Shown piece by piece: positions 1 to 5,875 of a DNA stretch of 5,875 nucleotides. Made by a program: the position numbers and the translations under genes. Positions within the stretch are counted from its first letter, which is position 1. Each line of letters starts with the position of its first letter. The notes under the pieces are model-generated. The model did no database searches. It saw only the letters and a list, made by a program, of their open reading frames with translations, and was not told the origin of the DNA. Source of the stretch: Intestinicryptomonas porci. GTDB taxonomy: Bacteria > Verrucomicrobiota > Verrucomicrobiia > Opitutales > Intestinicryptomonadaceae. The stretch spans positions 1 to 5,875 of the forward strand of contig NZ_JALBUT010000012.1 of assembly GCF_033971905.1 (NCBI RefSeq), read 5' to 3'.

Positions 1-143
1 TAAAAAAATTTGCAAAAAAGGCTTGCAAAGTGGGGGAGGAAGTACAGAGTGATTGACCTTTCACTTGAGAAAGAGTGGATGATCTTTGAAAAAGTCTTAA
101 AGAAAAGTTTTTGAAAAAAGTTCAAAAAAAATAAAAAAAAGAT
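1..143. other. AT-rich upstream region without a gene
   Basis: No open reading frame or RNA gene is recognisable here. The stretch is A-rich, with purine runs such as a G-rich block at 31-39 and A tracts at 121-140. It contains the weak first promoter-like module (23-95, listed separately). The A tracts just before the -35 at 144 are the kind of sequence that acts as an UP element for RNA polymerase alpha subunits. The end of whatever gene lies upstream is not in the window. Confidence 0.6.
23..95 (+). promoter_or_regulatory. Degenerate promoter-hairpin-boxA module A
   Basis: TTGCAA at 23-28 is followed by exactly 29 bases and then CTTTC at 58-62. This is the spacing seen in the two strong promoters downstream. 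CTTTC pairs with GAAAG at 69-73 over a six-base loop, and a boxA-like GATCTTTGA starts at 81. No acceptable -10 lies at the expected place (46-51 reads AGAGTG; TACAGA at 43-48 is a poor alternative). It therefore looks like a decayed or weak copy of the module; activity is doubtful. Confidence 0.35.
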
Positions 144-172
144 TTGACAAAGATAAAAAGGAAGTTCCTAAT
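144..172 (+). promoter_or_regulatory. rRNA promoter P1 (sigma70-type)
   Basis: A perfect -35 TTGACA (144-149) is separated by 17 bases from a -10 CCTAAT (167-172), which matches four of six consensus positions. The preceding 121-142 is nearly pure A with a few T and G, a plausible UP element. The discriminator AGCGAA after the -10 contains GCG; GC-rich discriminators are associated with stringent (ppGpp) control of rRNA promoters in other bacteria. The start point is predicted near 179. It lies about 340 bases before 16S and in tandem with P2. Confidence 0.6.
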
Positions 173-178
173 AGCGAA

Positions 179-196
179 CTTTCACACTTATGAAAG
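179..196 (+). other. CTTTC/GAAAG hairpin at predicted P1 transcript start
   Basis: CTTTC (179-183) pairs with GAAAG (192-196) over an eight-base loop, about seven bases after the P1 -10, so it would sit at the extreme 5' end of P1 transcripts. The same element occurs at the same distance from the -35 in P2 and in module A. Its role is unknown; the stem is only five pairs, so the conserved sequence rather than the fold may matter. Confidence 0.4.
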
Positions 197-228
197 CGGG
201 TTGAAAAACATTGTTTTCCTCTAAGTAA

Positions 229-243
229 GTTCTTTAAAGTTTA
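229..243 (+). promoter_or_regulatory. boxA-like motif after P1
   Basis: GTTCTTTAAAGTTTA resembles the rrn boxA consensus (TGCTCTTTAACA in E. coli), the RNA site bound by NusB/S10 in ribosomal antitermination. It lies 32 bases after the P1 hairpin. Similar motifs occur at 81, 373 and 2389. The match is by eye, and the AT-rich background makes chance resemblance possible. Confidence 0.4.
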
Positions 244-289
244 GAAAAGAAAAAAATTAAAAATTTGAAAAAAAAATTAAAATTTTTTC

Positions 290-318
290 TTGACAAGCGA
301 AACGGTTTAATTCTTAAT
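290..318 (+). promoter_or_regulatory. rRNA promoter P2 (sigma70-type)
   Basis: A perfect -35 TTGACA (290-295) is followed after 17 bases by CTTAAT (313-318), four of six matches to the -10 consensus. The upstream 244-289 is almost entirely A and T in alternating tracts, a good UP-element candidate. The discriminator TGGCGT again contains GCG, as in P1. Transcription is predicted to begin near 325, about 190 bases before mature 16S. Tandem promoters are usual for rRNA operons. Confidence 0.6.
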
Positions 319-324
319 TGGCGT

Positions 325-345
325 CTTTCTTTCATAACGAAAGAG
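325..345 (+). other. CTTTC/GAAAG hairpin at predicted P2 transcript start
   Basis: CTTTC occurs at 325-329 and overlaps a second CTTTC at 329-333. TCTTTC (328-333) can pair with GAAAGA (339-344) over the five-base loop ATAAC, with a further U-G pair (327/345). The first CTTTC lies exactly 29 bases after the -35, the same distance as in P1 and module A. Confidence 0.4.
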
Positions 346-372
346 GGGCTTAATAAGAAAGCCGAAAAAAAC

Positions 373-387
373 GATCTTTTAAAGTTT
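373..387 (+). promoter_or_regulatory. boxA-like motif after P2
   Basis: GATCTTTTAAAGTTT resembles boxA and follows the P2 hairpin by about 30 bases. It overlaps the 5' arm of the 16S processing helix, so binding of antitermination factors and helix formation would be sequential or exclusive. The first ten bases, GATCTTTTAA, recur at 2139-2148, just after the 3' arm of the same helix. Confidence 0.4.
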
Positions 388-402
388 ACTAAGTACGATT
401 GT
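375..402 (+). other. 16S processing helix, 5' arm
   Basis: Positions 375-402 are complementary to 2108-2135 over 28 continuous pairs. The core TACTAAGTACGATTGT (387-402) pairs perfectly with 2108-2123, and the outer part includes several G-U pairs. After a small internal loop, CGAACC (404-409) can also pair with GGTTTG (2100-2105). Arms flanking 16S that form a long duplex are the standard RNase III substrate by which pre-16S is released. Confidence 0.85.
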
Positions 403-409
403 GCGAACC

Positions 410-433
410 GGCATATTTTTTTTGAAATATGTC
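410..433 (+). other. Leader hairpin 1
   Basis: CATATTT (412-418) pairs with AAATATG (425-431) over a six-base loop, and G410-C433 and G411-U432 extend the stem to nine pairs. It lies between the 16S processing arm and the mature 16S 5' end. It has a U-rich loop but no U run after the stem, so it is not a terminator. Confidence 0.55.
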
Positions 434-439
434 AACAAT

Positions 440-461
440 GACTTAAAGATAAATTTAAGTC
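440..461 (+). other. Leader hairpin 2
   Basis: GACTTAAA (440-447) is perfectly complementary to TTTAAGTC (454-461), with the loop GATAAA. This eight-pair stem would be removed with the 5' leader during 16S maturation. Leader hairpins of this kind are thought to help folding and processing of pre-16S. Confidence 0.55.
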
Positions 462-466
462 CAAAC

Positions 467-489
467 GAATCTAAATAGAAAACAGATTC
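467..489 (+). other. Leader hairpin 3
   Basis: GAATCT (467-472) pairs with AGATTC (484-489). A second AGATTC at 491-496 offers an alternative partner, so two mutually exclusive stems are possible just before 16S begins. Confidence 0.4.
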
Positions 490-514
490 AAGATTCTCAA
501 AGCTTTAAAAAAGT

Positions 515-2091
<1,577 letters not shown>

Positions 2092-2107
2092 GAGGATGAG
2101 GTTTGAG

Positions 2108-2135
2108 ACAATCGTACTTAGTAGATTTTGGAAGA
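2108..2135 (+). other. 16S processing helix, 3' arm
   Basis: This arm is complementary to 375-402 across the whole 16S gene, 28 pairs including G-U, of which 16 at 2108-2123 are perfect Watson-Crick. It is followed by GATCTTTTAA (2139-2148), a repeat of the boxA-like sequence at 373-382. Confidence 0.85.
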
Positions 2136-2198
2136 GATGATCTTTTAAGATAAAGAAGTCGCAATAGGCGCAGGCGAGAAAAAGCCGAGGCGAGTTTA
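2136..2198. other. Spacer between 16S helix and tRNA-Ala
   Basis: A short purine-rich spacer. Apart from the repeated GATCTTTTAA at 2139-2148 no structure is evident; a GGCG/GAGGCGAG-rich tract lies at 2167-2194. Confidence 0.4.
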
Positions 2199-2274
2199 GG
2201 GGCCGTAGCTCAGTTGGAAGAGCGGCTGATTTGCATTCAGCAGGTCATCGGTTCGAACCCGTTCGGCTCCACCA
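2199..2274 (+). tRNA. tRNA-Ala (anticodon TGC)
   Basis: A 76-base tRNA with the full cloverleaf. The acceptor GGGGCCG pairs with CGGCTCC and includes the G3-U70 wobble that marks tRNA-Ala for alanyl-tRNA synthetase. The anticodon stem GCTGA/TCAGC (2225-2229/2237-2241) encloses TTTGCAT, with the TGC anticodon at 2232-2234. The T loop is TTCGAAC. The T stem ATCGG/CCGTT has one U-U mismatch. The discriminator A and CCA are encoded (2271-2274). It is co-transcribed in the 16S-23S spacer and would be freed by RNase P and 3' nucleases. Confidence 0.97.
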
Positions 2275-2286
2275 AACTTTCAGAAG

Positions 2287-2360
<74 letters not shown>

Positions 2361-2388
2361 TAGAAAGGGTTGCGGCGGAAAGGATTTA

Positions 2389-2403
2389 GATCTTTGACAG
2401 TTT
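2389..2403 (+). promoter_or_regulatory. boxA-like antitermination site before 23S
   Basis: GATCTTTGACAGTTT resembles rrn boxA and lies in the usual place, between the last spacer tRNA and 23S. BoxA RNA binds NusB/S10 and helps RNA polymerase pass Rho sites in untranslated rRNA. This is the clearest of the four boxA-like motifs because of its position. Confidence 0.6.
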
Positions 2404-2445
2404 GAAATAGATAATAGTTTATAAAGTTTTAAAGTTTAAAGCGAG

Positions 2446-2461
2446 GTAGTGGAAACACTAC
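2446..2461 (+). other. GNRA hairpin between boxA and 23S
   Basis: GTAGTG (2446-2451) is perfectly complementary to CACTAC (2456-2461) around a GAAA tetraloop, a very stable small hairpin. It follows boxA by about 45 bases, whereas in E. coli the boxB hairpin precedes boxA. No U run follows, so it is not a terminator. Confidence 0.55.
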
Positions 2462-2500
2462 GATAAGCGTAATCTTAGAATAAAACATGCTATTAGAAAA

Positions 2501-2545
2501 GAACCAAGCGAGATAGCCTATTTTAAAAAAAGGAGCAATTGATTG

Positions 2546-2553
<8 letters not shown>
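2501..2553 (+). other. 23S processing helix, 5' arm
   Basis: Complementary to 5376-5429 in five segments: 2541-2553 with 5376-5388 (13 pairs); 2535-2539 with 5391-5395 (5); 2518-2531 with 5400-5413 (14); 2512-2516 with 5415-5419 (5, one G-U); and 2501-2508 with 5422-5429 (8, ending G-U). Small internal loops separate them. The inner part corresponds to helix 1 of mature 23S; the outer part is the precursor stem cut by RNase III-type enzymes. Confidence 0.85.
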
Positions 2554-5375
<2,822 letters not shown>

Positions 5376-5385
<10 letters not shown>

Positions 5386-5429
5386 ATCACATTGCGTACT
5401 TTTTTTAAAATAGTTTATCAACTTGGTTT
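5376..5429 (+). other. 23S processing helix, 3' arm
   Basis: Partner of 2501-2553. The most striking segment is TTTTTTTAAAATAG (5400-5413), an exact complement of 2518-2531. The T7 run here is part of the helix and follows no local GC-rich hairpin, so it should not be read as a terminator. Beyond it CTTGGTTT (5422-5429) pairs with 2501-2508. Confidence 0.85.
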
Positions 5430-5545
5430 TGGTAGAAGTTTTATGATAAGGTTGCGAGAAGCTGTTATCTATTTTGACTGCGGAATTTAGCTGCGGTTAG
5501 AGGGTTGGCACACGGTTAAGCCGTGAGACTTACTTTTAGTTGACG
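5430..5545. other. 23S-5S spacer
   Basis: No tRNA is present. GTTTTAT (5438-5444) and TAAG (5447-5450) match the complements of 2480-2486 and 2474-2477, a possible distal continuation of the 23S helix. CACGG-TTAAG-CCGTG (5511-5525) is a perfect five-pair hairpin about 20 bases before 5S, a likely processing landmark. The sequence CTGCGG is repeated at 5478 and 5491 without evident meaning. Confidence 0.45.
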
Positions 5546-5666
5546 AATCTGGTGATCATAGGCGAGGGGAAACACACGTTCCCATCCCGAACACGCTCGT
5601 TAAGCCCTCAGCCGCCGATGGTAGTACCGCCACGATGCGGTGCGAGAGTAGGTCGTTGCCAGTATT
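5546..5666 (+). rRNA. rrf: 5S ribosomal RNA
   Basis: About 121 bases, normal for 5S. Recognised by GTTCCCATCCCGAACACG in the loop B/C region, GCCGATGGTAGT, TGCGAGAGTAGG, and the closing helix CTGG (5549-5552) with CCAG (5659-5662). The outer closing pairs AAT/ATT leave one bulged U, so the ends are approximate. The last bases run directly into the terminator unit. Confidence 0.95.
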
Positions 5667-5709
5667 ATGAGCCCTGAGTTTCGAAAGAAGCTCAGGGCTC
5701 TCTTGTTTT
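5664..5709 (+). repeat. 46-base direct repeat, copy 1
   Basis: Begins at the last bases of 5S (ATTATGAGCCC) and includes the whole terminator and its tail. It is identical to 5830-5875; the offset is 166 bases. The base before differs between the copies (T versus A), so the left edge is defined. Confidence 0.95.
5669..5709 (+). terminator. Intrinsic terminator of the rRNA operon
   Basis: GAGCCCTGAG (5669-5678) pairs perfectly with CTCAGGGCTC (5691-5700). TTTC/GAAG continues the stem (one U-G pair) to a GAAA tetraloop at 5683-5686, giving 14 pairs. The tail TCTTGTTTT follows. Only three bases separate the 5S end from the stem. The opposite strand has no U tail, so it works in one direction only. 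Confidence 0.9.
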
Positions 5710-5722
5710 ATACGCCAGAACA

Positions 5723-5747
5723 CAAAAGTTGCGATAGCAAGCTTTTG
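5723..5747. other. Post-terminator hairpin 1
   Basis: CAAAAGTTGC (5723-5732) pairs with GCAA (5737-5740) and CTTTTG (5742-5747), with loop GATA and one bulged G (5741). It lies between the two terminators. No U run follows on the + strand. Confidence 0.55.
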
Positions 5748-5754
5748 GGTAGCA

Positions 5755-5773
5755 AAAATTACGAAGTAATTTT
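5755..5773. other. Post-terminator hairpin 2
   Basis: AAAATTAC (5755-5762) is perfectly complementary to GTAATTTT (5766-5773) around the three-base loop GAA. GGG (5747-5749) and CCC (5774-5776) could close it further with a one-sided bulge. On the opposite strand it reads with a TTC loop. Confidence 0.55.
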
Positions 5774-5794
5774 CCCGTAGGGCGACAACAGCGC

Positions 5795-5814
5795 GGATTT
5801 TGCAAAGCAAAACC
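5795..5814. other. Post-terminator hairpin 3
   Basis: GG plus TTTTGC (5798-5803) pairs with GCAAAA (5807-5812) plus CC, around the loop AAA, with one bulged A (5797). It is similar in size and design to the preceding hairpin. Confidence 0.5.
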
Positions 5815-5829
5815 AAGCGAGGGAGTGCA

Positions 5830-5875
5830 ATTATGAGCCCTGAGTTTCGAAAGAAGCTCAGGGCTCTCTTGTTTT
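5830..5875 (+). repeat. 46-base direct repeat, copy 2, with second terminator
   Basis: Exact copy of 5664-5709, including the 14-pair hairpin (5835-5844 with 5857-5866, GAAA loop) and TCTTGTTTT tail. No 5S sequence precedes it: the base pair of identity stops at A5830, after an unrelated GGGAGTGCA. The window ends at the last T, so the repeat may extend beyond. It could act as a back-up terminator, be a remnant of a duplicated rrn end, or reflect an assembly edge. Confidence 0.9.

Noticed and set aside
412..461. Attenuator or terminator in the leader
   Set aside because: The hairpins at 412-431 and 440-461 are A/T-rich and lack a following U tract.
5400..5410. T7 run after 23S as an intrinsic terminator
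   Set aside because: No GC-rich hairpin precedes it, and it is the exact complement of 2521-2531, so it belongs to the processing helix; 5S follows downstream in the same unit.
5556..5816. 86-codon minus-strand frame over 5S and the downstream spacer
   Set aside because: It overlaps most of the 5S gene and the antisense of the terminator, so it would have to read through the terminator stem; no family is recognisable and no ribosome binding site is apparent.
5720..5830. CRISPR array or insertion sequence between the terminators
   Set aside because: The three hairpins are not copies of one another and have no regular spacer pattern; there is no transposase and no short target duplication, only the 46-base terminator repeat.

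Overview
This window is one complete bacterial ribosomal RNA operon on the + strand, with its promoter/leader region and terminator. I see no protein-coding gene. The order is promoters and leader (1-514), 16S rRNA (about 515-2051), spacer with tRNA-Ala(TGC) and tRNA-Ile(GAT), 23S rRNA (about 2546-5385), 5S rRNA (about 5546-5666), an intrinsic terminator (5669-5709), then 120 bases of hairpin-rich DNA and an exact second copy of the terminator that runs to the window edge.

Organism: positions 860-877 of the 16S gene read ACACCTACGGGTGGCAGC, the target of the Verrucomicrobia-type FISH probe EUB338-III rather than that of general EUB338. The 907-926 block (AAACTCAAAGAAATTGACGG followed by GGACCCGCAC) and the V3 flank (GTTTCGAATCATTCACAAT) also fit Verrucomicrobiota, perhaps the Opitutae/Puniceicoccales side; the class is from memory and less sure. 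The non-rRNA parts are extremely A+T-rich, with long A runs, unlike the GC-rich free-living Opitutae I know. A small, AT-biased, perhaps host-associated genome is possible, but this is inference.

Leader (1-514): two good sigma70-type promoters (TTGACA, 17-base spacer, NNTAAT) stand 146 bases apart. Exactly 29 bases after each -35 hexamer, at the predicted start of the transcript, comes CTTTC, which can form a small hairpin with a downstream GAAAG. A boxA-like motif follows. A third, weaker module with the same geometry begins at position 23. The leader then holds the 5' arm of the 16S processing helix and three local hairpins.

Processing: both long rRNAs are bracketed by long complementary arms. 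The 16S helix is 28 continuous pairs (375-402 with 2108-2135). The 23S helix runs in segments from 2501-2553 to 5376-5429. These are the expected RNase III-type substrates that release pre-16S and pre-23S from the common transcript; the tRNAs lie between them. A boxA-like site follows tRNA-Ile, as expected for antitermination before 23S.

Of most interest beyond a routine rrn operon are the triplicated promoter-hairpin-boxA module, the very long 23S processing helix, the exact 46-base terminator duplication with three compact hairpins between the copies, and the tRNA order Ala-Ile with a genomically encoded CCA on only one of the two. I found no sign of a new protein system.
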